The translations under genes and the position numbers were made by a program. DNA of 64,000 bases from Zhengitettix transpicula (Eukaryota > Arthropoda > Insecta > Orthoptera > Tetrigidae). Below the pieces are notes generated by a model. That model searched no databases. It saw nothing but the letters and a program-made list of their open reading frames with translations, and was not told the DNA's origin. The stretch is from NCBI GenBank assembly GCA_037074705.1, contig CM073590.1:4524001-4588000 (forward strand), in the 5' to 3' direction. Within the stretch, counting starts at the first letter, position 1; every line of letters starts with the position of its first letter. This document shows positions 48,028-57,754 of this stretch, in pieces.

Positions 48028-48535
48028 GTCTGCGAGGGTTGTTCTCTCGCAGGCAGAACCTTGTAGGAGAGATACGAAGGGGCTACCTTTGGGGATGCCT
48101 TTTCCTTTCCGTTTTTGAACTAAGGTTCCCACAAGCCGAGGCCCCTCGGCCTGTTCTGAGAGGTGTATGTTCCGGGGTCACAGACCTTGGGCATACGGTA
48201 AGAGTTGTTCGCTGTTCCCATTAGAACAGTCGGCCAGCTGCCTCCTAAACTGGTCAAGGCACGGAGAAGGGAATGCTGCGTCCCCACAGAAAACTCCTCT
48301 CCCGTTATCGGAAGGGCGTGGAACAAGTACCCAATGCCCGACCTACCTGATGCAAGTTTTTCTAGGGTTTTTCCTGAATTTCTTTAGGTGAATGCCTGGT
48401 AGGATCCTTAAAATATAGCCCGGTGGCCCTAGTTAACCCTTGTCTGCCTTCCTCCACCCTTTCACATCCCCCCTTTCAAATCCCTTCCTATGCTATTAAA
48501 GGGGAGTTACCACGTTGTGGAGTACCATCAAGTTG
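48028..48535 (+). mobile_element. Family R interspersed repeat, longest plus-strand copy
   Basis: It starts with a hairpin leader TCTGCGAGGGTTGTTCTCTC + GCAGGCA (48028-48054), then AGGAGAGATACGAAGGGGCT and TTTGGGGATGCCTTTTCC. TTTTTGAACTAAGGTTCCCA, GAGAGGTGTATGTTCCGGGG, GGACGCAGCATTC-equivalent sequence and the common core follow. It ends TGTGGAGTACC followed by an A-rich tail. Short frames overlapping it are not conserved between copies, so the visible portion looks noncoding, as expected of a SINE or a LINE 3' UTR. Confidence 0.8.
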
Positions 48536-48784
48536 CCCTAAAAAAAATCCTCCTTCATTCGTTTACTATTAGTAACTATACCTAGTGTACACTTTCATTA
48601 CATTTTATAGTTTTAAAACTGAACGTAGATCTGTTTCAAAAATTTGGCGTATTTCCCGGATATGAGACAAGATATCTATCAGCTCAAGGATTGGACAAAC
48701 ATCACCTTCCTCTTTACCAGAAAAATATTCAATATAAAAGGATAATTTTATATAATTGTCTCCCTCTACAAAAGATCCTAGAGC

Positions 48785-48982
48785 GACACAACTGCACTCG
48801 TCAGTTGACTAAACTCATAAACTTTTAGTTGAGTTTTGTCAACTGACGAGTGCAGTTGTGTTGCTCTAGGCTCTTCTTCGCACCTGAAGAAAGGGACAAG
48901 GATCCCAGAAACGTTCTGTGGTATTTATATTATCACTTTTTTTAACTGTATTTGGATATCTTTCTTATTATTAATTTTCAAT
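48785..48982. mobile_element. Penelope-type palindromic terminal repeat, solo copy with strong hairpin
   Basis: GAGCGACACAACTGCACTCG then TCAGTTGACTAAACTCA (48780-48820) is mirrored by TGAGTTTTGTCAACTGACGA then GTGCAGTTGTGTTGCTC (48833-48869). The right arm continues CTCTTCTTCGCACCTGAAGA, GGATCCCAGAAACGTT and ATCACTTTTTT to CTTTCTTATTA. The left arm is cut short. Confidence 0.75.
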
Positions 48983-49411
48983 CACACAGTTTTTTTTCCA
49001 TTTGTAGTCTTAGAAATTGTAAATCAGTTTTCTGCGTTCCATTGTTATTCAATTATATCTTAGTTTATTAATTGATACTTATATTGCACAAAAAAACTTG
49101 TATTATAGGTTAACATACTAGCGTTGCTAGTAGCTATTTTTAATTTCATTTATGACGTATCATAAAGAAGTCAATTTTCAAGGGGAATTGCATGGAGTAT
49201 TTAGTTATTATAGCGACCTAAAATTACAAGAATCGCCAGAAACCAGAGCATTAGTTTTAAATAAGTTTCAAAAATAGCAATGGCGATTAACTTTTTTTTA
49301 AAAAAAATTTAGCAATTAAAAATAAAGATACGAAATCTTTTAAGATATTATTGAAAAAAGCGTTATCACCTAAATGTTCAATAGCTTCACAGTAAATGTC
49401 TAAGTTGTTGG

Positions 49412-50021
49412 TATAGGGTAATCCACATAGTGGCAACTCCCCTCTTATAGCATAGGAAAGGGGGGATGCGGAATGTGGAGGAAGGTAGCCAAGGGTAACT
49501 AGGACCCCCGGGCTATGGTTTAAGGATCCTACCCGGCATTCGCCTAAAAGAAATGCAGGACAAACCCTAGAAAAACCTGCATCAGGTAGGTCGGGCATTG
49601 GGGACTTGACCCACGCCCTTCCGATAGCGGGAGAGGAGTTTGCTGTGGGGACGCAGCATTCCCTTCTCCGTGCCTCGACCAGTTTATGAGGCGGCTGGCC
49701 GACTATTCCAATGGGAATAGCGGACAATTCTTACCGTATGTCCAAGGTCTGAGAACAAGGAACATACACCACTCAAAACAGACGAAGGAGCCTCGGCTTG
49801 TGGGTACCTTAGTTCAAAGACGGAGAGGAAAAGGCATACCCAAAGGTAGCCCCTTCGTATCTCTCCTAAAAGGTTCTGCCTGCGAGAGAAAATCCCTCGC
49901 AGGCTGTTCCTGAGGAAAAGGCATCCCCAAAGGCAGCCCCTTCGTATTTCTCCTACAAGATTCTACCTGCGAGAGAATATCCCTCGCAGGTACTGCCTGC
50001 GAGAGAATAGCCCCCGCAGGC
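49412..50021 (-). mobile_element. Family R interspersed repeat with triplicated hairpin leader
   Basis: This is the minus-strand copy; its 3' end (ATGTGGATTACCCTATA) is at the left. The core matches the other copies closely. At the 5' side the leader segment, with GATACGAAGGGGCT and TTTGGGGATGCCTTTTCC, is present twice. The CCTGCGAG...CTCGCAGG hairpin is present three times (49878-49904, 49965-49991, 49995-50021). It carries a short run of adenines in the T-strand equivalent just left of 49412 at about 49300. A 146-codon minus frame crosses the repeat but is not shared by other copies. Confidence 0.8.
49878..50021. repeat. Three tandem hairpins of the CCTGCGAGAG...CTCGCAGG type
   Basis: GCCTGCGAGAGAAAATCCCT+CGCAGGC, ACCTGCGAGAGAATATCCCT+CGCAGGT and GCCTGCGAGAGAATAGCCCC+CGCAGGC each fold into a stem of about ten base pairs with a 5-7 base loop. 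Compensating end pairs (G-C, A-T, G-C) keep the stem closed in each unit. Confidence 0.85.
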
Positions 50022-51224
50022 CTTGACTGATTTACTCACTTGAGAACTAATGTAATTAATTAAATCAATCAACTAAGAGAACATTTTAAGATTTACAGAG
50101 TATACTTACAAAACAGATATTTAAGGACAAATTAGATCATTATTAGACATGAAAAATTTGGAAATACACAGTAACACACACAAATATACAACGGGACAAT
50201 TGGATGCCTATACGGTATATAAGTTGAGTTATTAAATTGATTATAATTGCCAGAGGACGTGACATAGCAACAGAGAATTCCTTTCCCCTAAACAATGCAA
50301 AACGTGAAGTAATTAGGAACCGCACAGTTCTCTCTGCAAAGCTATTAACTCGGTGCATTATGTAGACGGAGGTGTAATAAAACTCCCTCCTTCCTGCATG
50401 TCTTTCCTTCCTAGTTTTCTTAGAAACAGATTTAATCTAAGCAAGATGTAGTCCTAATTAGTTTTTCCTTTGCAACAAAGCATTACCTTCCTGCGTTGCT
50501 GGGTGACAGGTCATTACGCCACTGTGCTGTAATTGGGACGCACGGGCCACGCATGCGGTGCGCTCTACGCTAACGATGTCCAGATCCCTTTTCAGATTCG
50601 CTAATTGACCGGCTATAGGGAAAAATCGCCACATGTAAGTCACTGCGGATACTACTAAAAATTCAGCTTTCATAAATTTAATAATGCTAGGAATATCGTA
50701 ATTGGAGCGACCAGAGAATCCCACTTAATCATATATAACACAAGGTAACTCAGTTTCCATTCATCCTACTGAATATACAATTTTTTTTATCAGCGGAACC
50801 ATAATAAATGTCGAATACATCAGAGAGAATCAAAGCCCTTTTATAAAGGTCAGTTTCCAAAAAAGCGTATTCTACCCAAAAGTTTGTGAGTTTGGAGACG
50901 TTTCTGAACAGGTGTTTGTCATTTTGTCATCACAAACAAAACATTTGCAACAATAGTATCTTTGTAAATATTTGTTATCCAACTATAGTGCAGTTATTAA
51001 AATGAAACTAGGAAGAAAACGTTGATCTTTCCAGTTTTGCATTTCCTCTCTTTTATTAATTTATTTAGAAATTTACAATCTTCCGTATTAGAACATACAG
51101 AAAATTGTATATGTGAGGGGAGAAGTGATCCACAGACAATAATGCGAATCAAATTATTTGATACGTATAAATTCAAACTCATCTTTAAGTCTTCAAGTAC
51201 GACCATAAATGACACAGTATTGCC
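50022..51224. other. Unannotated stretch
   Basis: 50458-50724 has an 88-codon minus frame of near-balanced composition with no recognised family. The rest is AT-rich. Confidence 0.35.
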
Positions 51225-51442
51225 AGTCAAATATTTTTTATATTCATTTATTTACAGTCGCATCAACAGCTCTGGTTATTAGCGACTCATTATGGGAACT
51301 CATTTTGACTTTTCGGAGGACTGATTTGACGAAAGTTTCTCTCACACACACAATCATCCATGTCCTCGCCGGGATTCGAACCTCTGATGCGAGGCAGTCA
51401 TGCTGACCCCTACACCACAGGAGGTCGGCAGTCAAAGTATTT
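51225..51442 (-). mobile_element. tRNA-derived SINE, copy 2, with target-site duplication
   Basis: The body is 51236-51430. On the minus strand the head has an A-box-like TGGTGTAGGGGTCAGC (51402-51417) and a perfect B box GGTTCGAATCCC (51371-51382). A unique body follows, ending TGATGCGACTGTAAATAAA. It is flanked by GTCAAATATTT (51225-51235) and GTCAAAGTATTT (51431-51442), a near-perfect duplication. The tRNA fold outside the boxes is lost, so it is a SINE, not a tRNA gene. Confidence 0.85.
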
Positions 51443-51825
51443 ATTTACTCTTAATCAGTAGCGTTCGGCCTATACGTCCATAATCATCTGAAATAAATGA
51501 TTTGAAATTGTTAGGTATGATCATTCCTAATTTTAAATCCTGTATATCGCCTGTGTAGATGGCAACAATTGTTATTCGTTGAAGGAATGTCCGCCGTAAA
51601 TATAAGAAATGCTAGCGGCCCTAGGACACTGCAGTGTGGTACTCAAAAATCAATTGGATGAATTATGGAGATGTAATTACTATAATTACTTTGAAGGAAG
51701 AATCACAAAGATAGGGTTTTTAGTTTAGTAGTGTATGTTTCAGTAAGTATAATAGACCAAGGTGCCAAGCATTGATTAAAGCTTGTGAATTTTTTTTAAA
51801 AAATATATGCAACTGTAGTGTGCGA
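51443..51825. other. Unannotated AT-rich spacer
   Basis: Nothing recognised. Confidence 0.4.
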
Positions 51826-51958
51826 TTGTGTCGTTCTTGGCTCTGCTTTCTTGGCAAGTGAAGAAGGGAACAAGATTTCCAGAAACGTTGTGCGGAATTT
51901 ATATCATCGCGTATTTGTTTGTATTTGGATATTTTATCTTATTATGAAAAGAGATTGC
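51826..51958. mobile_element. Penelope-type terminal repeat, single arm
   Basis: The motif order GATTGTGTCGTTCTTGGCTC, AGTGAAGAAGGGAACAAG, TTTCCAGAAACGTTGTGCGG, AATTTATATCATCGC and GTATTTGGATATTTTATCTT equals the right arm of the palindromic family. The left arm is absent. Confidence 0.6.
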
Positions 51959-52367
51959 ACAGAATTGTTAACGAAATAATAAGAACAAGAAAGCTAGTTG
52001 TGTTGCACTTGATGAACTCAAAAGCCTTTGGATTGTCTTTTACAGCTTTGGTAGATTAGATTTATTAGTTCCATTAGTCCTCGGCTGATGATATAGGACA
52101 AGTCAAATTGATATTACAAATGTGAATAGAATGAGATATACATAAATACCCTAGATGTTAAATTGTGATATAATGAATTTAAATTGTACATTTTTGAAAT
52201 TACATGAAATAGGATCAGGGAGAACGTAATCAATGCTACATACGTAAATAAGAGAGAATATGCTAGGATTACAGAACATTACACAAGTAATAAATCTTAA
52301 ATATACACTCCCATTTGTATATTGTATTGATGAGCATTCAAAGTGTTATCACCTCCGGAATAATTTA
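51959..52367. other. Unannotated AT-rich spacer
   Basis: Nothing recognised. Confidence 0.4.
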
Positions 52368-52866
52368 TCTGGCAGCTCTTCTCAGTGGCTGGAATTTTCA
52401 GAATCCCCCCAAAAAAAACAAAATTCCAAATAATGTTGACAGCACAAAAAAATCATGTGCAGTGTGTTTTGGGACAGACAGGGCATTCTGTTTGTTGAGT
52501 TGCTTCCCAGAGGTGAAACCATCAATGTGGTACGATAGTGTGATACATTAACATAACTCCGGCGAGCAATTCAAACCAGAAGGCGTCGAATTCTCAAACA
52601 AGGCCTTGTGTTGCTTCATGACAAGGCACGTCTCCATTCTGCTGGTGTCACTCTAAACCTTATTGAACAATTCACACCTTCTGACTACACTTGTTCTTGA
52701 ACTCTAACCGTGATTTTGGAGGAAAGCGCTTTAACAGCGATGATGATACAAAAAATGGTGATCAACAGTGGCTGTCATCATTGGCAGCATCTTTCTGTGC
52801 AGAGGGAACACAAAATTTGGTTTCTCGCTATAACAAATGTCTGAACAACAATTTAGAAAAATAGTT
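52368..52866 (+). pseudogene. mariner transposase C-terminal half, frameshifted
   Basis: The collinear blocks, in shifting frames, are QWLEFSESPQKK, then MCSVFWDRQGILFVELLPRG (52458-52520), then GLVLLHDKARLHSAGVTLNL (52602-52662). LIEQFTPSDY and FGGKRFNSDDD follow. The last block is QWLSSLAASFCAEG...LVSRYNKCLNNNLEK, ending at TAG (52864-52866). This is the mariner order from the middle of the catalytic domain to the C-terminus. The second catalytic Asp is in LLHDKA. The third-Asp region is compressed by a deletion, and the first Asp is not present. 5'-truncated, with several frameshifts and stops. Confidence 0.85.
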
Positions 52867-53544
52867 TAAGAAATACTCTTTCATGTAAAACTAAATTAAG
52901 TTTTGAAAAAAAATGTTTACTAGACACACTTCGTACCTTGTTCCATATCTTGCAGATTTTCTTGAAATCAGGCGAGGCGCATTAAATTGTTGCTGTTTCT
53001 TAATTGGCTGATACCTTGAGGATAGACGTGTTGGGGTTTTGTAATACTGGTTACTTAGAAAGTTATTATGAAATAGGTTGAGTTGTACAATTTTGTATGT
53101 GCATGATACGCTGATATGGATCAAGTTTATTGGAAAACATGGTATTGGTTGTGTTTGAGGAACTCGTTCATATCTGATAATATTCGTAGTTCTCTATTAA
53201 GCAGAGAAGATAATCCGTGTTTGTTTACTTGGTCTTGAGTAATATTTTATAGCCAAGTTATACTGACTATTTTGTATGTATGTTCTACTCACTTAACTGT
53301 CAGCAATAGCAGAGTCCCACAATTACATATCGTGACTCGACTTCGAGTCGCATGAAAACTTCTGATGACTTGAATCGGCAGCACTACTCACAATTTTTCC
53401 CGTCTGAGAATTTATTTTTACCTTAAAAACATCAACATTGCATTTATTTTCTTTATTTTTCGATTTCACGTCGCGCTACGGAAGTTTATTTTGAAATGCT
53501 AAAATATATAATGTCTGAATGAAAACTAAACTAATTAGATAAAT
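52867..53544. other. Unannotated AT-rich spacer
   Basis: Nothing recognised. A small palindrome CGACTTCGAGTCG lies near 53338-53350. Confidence 0.4.
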
Positions 53545-53695
53545 AAATATCCGATTAACAGACTACAATAAATTCCAAATTAAATACGACACAACGTCTC
53601 TGCAATTCTAGTTGCTTTCGTCAGGTGATACAAAATCTCAAAGAGCCGGAAGAACGACACCGTTAAACCCACGTGATGAGCTCATAAGCTTAATT
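53545..53695. mobile_element. Penelope-type terminal-repeat fragment
   Basis: AAATACGACACAACGTCTCTGC, CTAGTTGCTTTCGTCAGGTGA, AAGAGCCGGAAGAACGACAC and CACGTGATGAGCTC follow the left-arm order and resemble the variant at 7630-7767, including its ACGAGCTC-like end. Confidence 0.5.
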
Positions 53696-53869
53696 CTGTC
53701 TATATTTTATAAAATTCAATTGATTCCAAAAAATTTTCGTTATAGCATTATATAATTTAAATGTATCTACAAACGAGTAATAAGATTTAACATAAGAAAA
53801 TGTATTGTAATGCCAATTAATTAAGGCATTAATTTAGAAATTAAAAAAATAAATTGTTAGATAAACATA
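53696..53869. other. Unannotated AT-rich spacer
   Basis: Nothing recognised. Confidence 0.4.
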
Positions 53870-54115
53870 TTCTTGACGGCGGTACAACAGAGGAACAATG
53901 TAGCAGAGTATTGTTTTCTTTGTCGGAAGAAGCACTTCGCGCTCAAAATTGCGAGACGAGAATTCAGTTGGGTGGAAGGTTTGGTCAGTGCAGGTCGCAT
54001 TAAAATATTGAAAGTTGGGTGGACGGTTTGGCCTAGTACAGGTCGCATGAAAATATTGAGGAGCAAGTTCGCATCAGTTGGCTGGAAAGTTTGGTTAAGT
54101 TGAAGTAGACGAGAC
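53870..54115 (+). pseudogene. LTR-retroelement gag-end remnant with a short tandem duplication
   Basis: The plus strand at 53908-53965 encodes a C-x2-C...H pattern that fits a retroelement nucleocapsid zinc knuckle (CCHC) if one small deletion and frame change are allowed. It is immediately followed by a roughly 52-bp unit repeated about two and a half times (GTTGGGTGGA.GGTTTGG...CAGGTCGCAT.AAAATATTGA). The segment sits just upstream of an LTR-like region. Pol is entirely absent. Identification is tentative, and the open frame at 53873-54103 is an artefact of the tandem repeat. Confidence 0.35.
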
Positions 54116-54726
54116 CAGTTCAAATATTCAACGGAAACTGGCAAAGAAGTAACGAGGATTATCAACCAACAGAGGTGATTGGGCCATTAATGTTCTGCTC
54201 ATAGGCCAAACATTTACGCAAGCAGAACTATAAAAAAACCTGCTAAGCTGGACAGCCGTGAGTAACTCAACCGAGGGAGGGAGCGACGAAGAAGAGGTTC
54301 CTGGTTCCTGATTTAAAAGTAAAATATTAATTAGAATCTGTGAGTTTGTGTTGAAGCTGTGCAAAAACCCGCCATAGTGCTTCGTAAGACAAAAGTATCC
54401 TGGAACGCTGGGCAGCCGTGAGTACAAATGTAAAACAATAAATTATGTAAATCGGATTAAAAGATAGATGTCAGATATCGTTCTCTTCCTTTGATAAAAA
54501 TTGTAAATTAGAATCCATCTTTGTAGTTTAAGTTCGTCAACAAGTAAATCTTTAAATTGGAATTTGTGCCTTTAATTATTTTAAATGATTTGCCATTATC
54601 AAAACCAGTAATTACCCTGAGATATTAATTAATTATGTAATTGTTCAAGTATTGCCACAATAAATTTTTTGTTTATTAATTATTATTAGTTTTTATTTAT
54701 TAAACGCCTTTCGTTTGATTGTTACA
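54116..54726 (+). mobile_element. Putative LTR related to the one at 19559-20346
   Basis: Positions 54468-54500 share GTCAGATATCGTTCTCTTCC and TTTGATAA with the minus-strand LTR-like segment at 19.6-20.3 kb, and similar AT-rich sequence follows to a TTGTTACA end at 54726. A TATAAAA-like box lies at about 54228. CAGCCGTGAGTA occurs twice (about 54252 and 54412). The left boundary is uncertain, and no second LTR was found. Confidence 0.4.
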
Positions 54727-55935
54727 GTACATAATTAAAATTCAATTACAGAAATATTAAAAATATTTATTAATAATAATGATCAAGACATTAACAGAAA
54801 TATATTAAATTATTTAAAAATAATGTAACTAATAATAATAATAAATATTATATATTTGTAAACAAAAATACTTGAAAACGTTTTCAAACAAGCGTAAAAA
54901 AGACTAGGAGCAATTTAGAGTTTGCTAGAAGATATATCGTCACTTATTATTTTATATGTCAAGGAGTCAAATGTACACTTTCCATGTATTTCAGACTTTC
55001 ACCATTTCTTTTTGCACAAAAAATATATTTTTTGTTTTTCAAATATGAGCCAGGATATTTCAAATAGTAACCACAGGAACACAAGACGAAATTTTTGTTT
55101 AATAATTAATTTTCGGTTTAACTACTGGGTAAACGTTTTGTCCAAACACAAAGTTTCACAATAATATTAGAATCAATTATTAAATAGATTCAATTGTGAA
55201 AGCCTGCAGTCATTAGAAATTTTCATATTTTAATAATTTGTAAAACTAGTTGTCAAGACCGAATAAAATCAAGTCTCAAAATATGGTTCGAATATTGAAG
55301 ACACTCTTATTCTCATGTTTGACAATCGTTTATATGAATATTGAATATTCATAAAATATATGACAGTCATCGATATTATGTAAAAGTAATAATAATTCGT
55401 AATTAATTAATCAATATTTACAAACTTTGCTTATTACCACATGGCGTGCTTCGACTTTTGCCTTTGTTTTGTTTAGCTTGAAAAACTCTGTGGGACCGGG
55501 ATTTCCGTATTTTCGTAAATTACTTTTCCTTCGTGGTCTTGAGAACGGGGCGCAAAATTTCGTTCTCACACATCTATACATATATATTGTACTTGATCAA
55601 TTATATATATTTTGAATTCATAAAATGGTTTATGGAAATTAATAGAAATTTATTTAATCTTATATGTTGTTGAGAAACCATAACACTTTCAGCCTTTGAA
55701 GCCAAACAAACAGAACGTGTCCTATTCCACATTCATATTGTTTTCGTTAGTAAAACGTTTAATAAATATCTTTTCATACATCTGAGTCACATGTATTACT
55801 TACAGACTGAACATAACTTCATTTTGTACGGCATCCTTGTGTTGTTTTGGTGAATACCACATTTAGGTCAAATCATTAACGCTCCAAAGATACAGACGAA
55901 TTCTATTAATCATTATATTTATTCAACAACTCAGT
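54727..55935. other. Unannotated AT-rich stretch
   Basis: Very AT-rich; only compositional open frames. Nothing recognised. Confidence 0.4.
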
Positions 55936-56290
55936 AGACCTTGGGCATCCGGTAAGAGTTGTTCTGTGTTCCCATTGGAACAGTCGGCCAGCTGCCTCCT
56001 AAACTGGTCTACGTACGGAGCGGAGAATGCTGCGTCCCCACAGCAAACTTCTCCCGCTATCGGAAGGGCGTGGGACAAGTACCCAATGCCCGACCTACCT
56101 GATGCAGGTTTTTCTAGGGTTTTCCCTGCATTATTTTTTGGCGAATGCCGGGTAGGATCCTTAAACTATAGCCCGGGGACCCTTGGCTACCTTCCTCTAC
56201 CCTTCCGCATCCCCCCTTTCAAATCCCTTCCTATGTTATTAAAGGGGAGTTACCACCATGTGGATTACCCTCATATAGCCTGTTACCCTA
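55936..56290 (+). mobile_element. Family R interspersed repeat, 5'-truncated
   Basis: It begins at GACCTTGGGCATCCGGTAAG and runs through GCTGCGTCCCCACAGCAAAC, the ACCTACCTGATGCAGG core and GGGTAGGATCCTTAAACTAT. It ends CATGTGGATTACCC and an (AAT)n-like A-rich tail at 56291-56312. The tail supports a retroposed origin. Confidence 0.8.
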
Positions 56291-56312
56291 AAAAATAATA
56301 ATAATAAAGTAA

Positions 56313-56709
56313 TAATCTTGTATCTTATATACGCAATGTTTGTGAGTTAGTAACGCGAAATAAATTCATCAAACTTATCACAAACATATGGTTTTTTGAA
56401 GATGAGAGTTCTCTTCTCAAAGGTAATTTCGGAGTGGAGTAACTTACGTATTGGTCATTTATTCTAATGGTACGAATTATCATCTGATTCCGACATTAAA
56501 ACTAGGCTTTATAAATTGTTAATTAGAAGGCGTAAATAAGTCCATATTCAATACATAAAAATTATGAAAGTTTAATTCTTGCTTTAAAAAATCAGTTACA
56601 ACCATGTAAATTTTGAGATGTGTTTGAATGGCATTGTGTTCTCACATTTGGGCCCTGGAAGTTGTTGGAAGAATAAAAAATAAAAATTATACTTTTGTTT
56701 TTAAAAATT
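56313..56709. other. Unannotated AT-rich spacer
   Basis: Nothing recognised. Confidence 0.4.
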
Positions 56710-57145
56710 AATAATAAGAAAACCAGCTGAAGACAGACAAAAGAAGTGTTAAATAAATTCCTCACAACGTTTATGGAAACCTTGTTCATTTTTTCAGGTA
56801 ATAGGAAAACTAAAATCACAAGTGGCTATAGGGACACAACTGCACAATACATTTGACAAACACAAAAAGAGCCTAGAGTGGCACACTCGCACAATACAGT
56901 ATCCAGGTGCTAAACAAGAACATAGAGAGACACAACCACACAATGCAGTTGGCTAACTCAAAAAGAGCCTAGAGCGACATAACCGTAAAAGGTTTAAAAT
57001 TTGTCATTTGTATTGTGCGGATGTGTCGTTCTAGGCTCTTGTGTTTTTAGTTTTCTTAGCAGCTGAATAAAGGAAAAAGGCTTCCAGAAATGTTGTGTGG
57101 TATTTATATCAGCTACTTTTATCTGTATTCGGCCATTTTTCATAT
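56710..57145. mobile_element. Penelope-type palindromic terminal repeat, expanded copy
   Basis: The outer left arm (ACAGACAAAAGAAGTG, AACGTTTATGGAAACC) and the outer right arm (CTTCCAGAAATGTTGTG, GGTATTTATATCAGC, ACTTTTATCTGTATTCGGCC) are inverted images. The inner left part contains four AGAGC or AGAGN-type repeats of the GAGCCTAGAGYGRCACAAC...CACAAT phrase (at about 56833, 56868, 56915 and 56958). So the middle has been amplified in comparison with other copies. Confidence 0.65.
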
Positions 57146-57508
57146 TTTTATTCCAAGAAGTCCATTTTTTTTCGTTAATGGGTTTATATAAATTCACATC
57201 AGATTTAGTTAATTATTTTATACTAATTTTTTTTTTTGGTTTCAACCTACTATTGTCTTTTTCGTTAAATTTATTTAGTAATTTTTAGACACAACTAAAG
57301 AGATATTTGACCTTACGGATGAAACCCTTTGTAGTTATTATAAATTTTGATTTTAATAGTCTTTTTTTCATTATATGCCTTATATACCGAATTCTTTTGA
57401 AATTACATATTAAAAACAAACCTGAATTATTTTAGAGTAACATTCAGCGAGTCCTCTGTATTTCCGTCCTTTTGTCAAACGGCTACAATAGGATGTTTTT
57501 GAGAAATG
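57146..57508. other. Unannotated AT-rich spacer
   Basis: T-rich; nothing recognised. Confidence 0.4.
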
Positions 57509-57754
57509 AACAAGTCAGTAAGTAGGGTTTTTATATTTCTTAACGGGATTAACAATATATAAGACGTAACAAAAAAATTATGCTCCTTATATTTTATGCA
57601 CATACGTAATTTTTTTTTTATAAAAGCCGCAACTCATCGCTAAAACGTTATACAAACAAAAGCAGAAAAATCAGGTAATCGTCAGAAAAATGGAAAATCA
57701 AGATTTAAGGTTCTAAGGGACCAAACTTCACATTAAAATATTATTTATATTGTA
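57509..57754 (+). repeat. Direct repeat D, copy 1
   Basis: This aligns end to end with 60858-61077 in the same orientation. Shared words include AACAAGTCA.TAAGTAGGG, TTTTTATATTTCT.AACGGG, AAATTATGCTCCTTATA, CTAAAACGTTATACAAACAA and GGGACCAAACTTCACATTAA. Similarity begins and ends abruptly. Confidence 0.8.

Noticed and set aside
49287..49727. 146-codon minus-strand open frame, the longest in the window
   Set aside because: It lies across family R and runs into its AT-rich flank. The corresponding frames in the other R copies are broken at different places, so it is not a conserved protein.
51360..51430. Possible tRNA gene on the minus strand
   Set aside because: Box A and box B are good, but acceptor and anticodon stems do not pair and the unit has a SINE body with target-site duplications.
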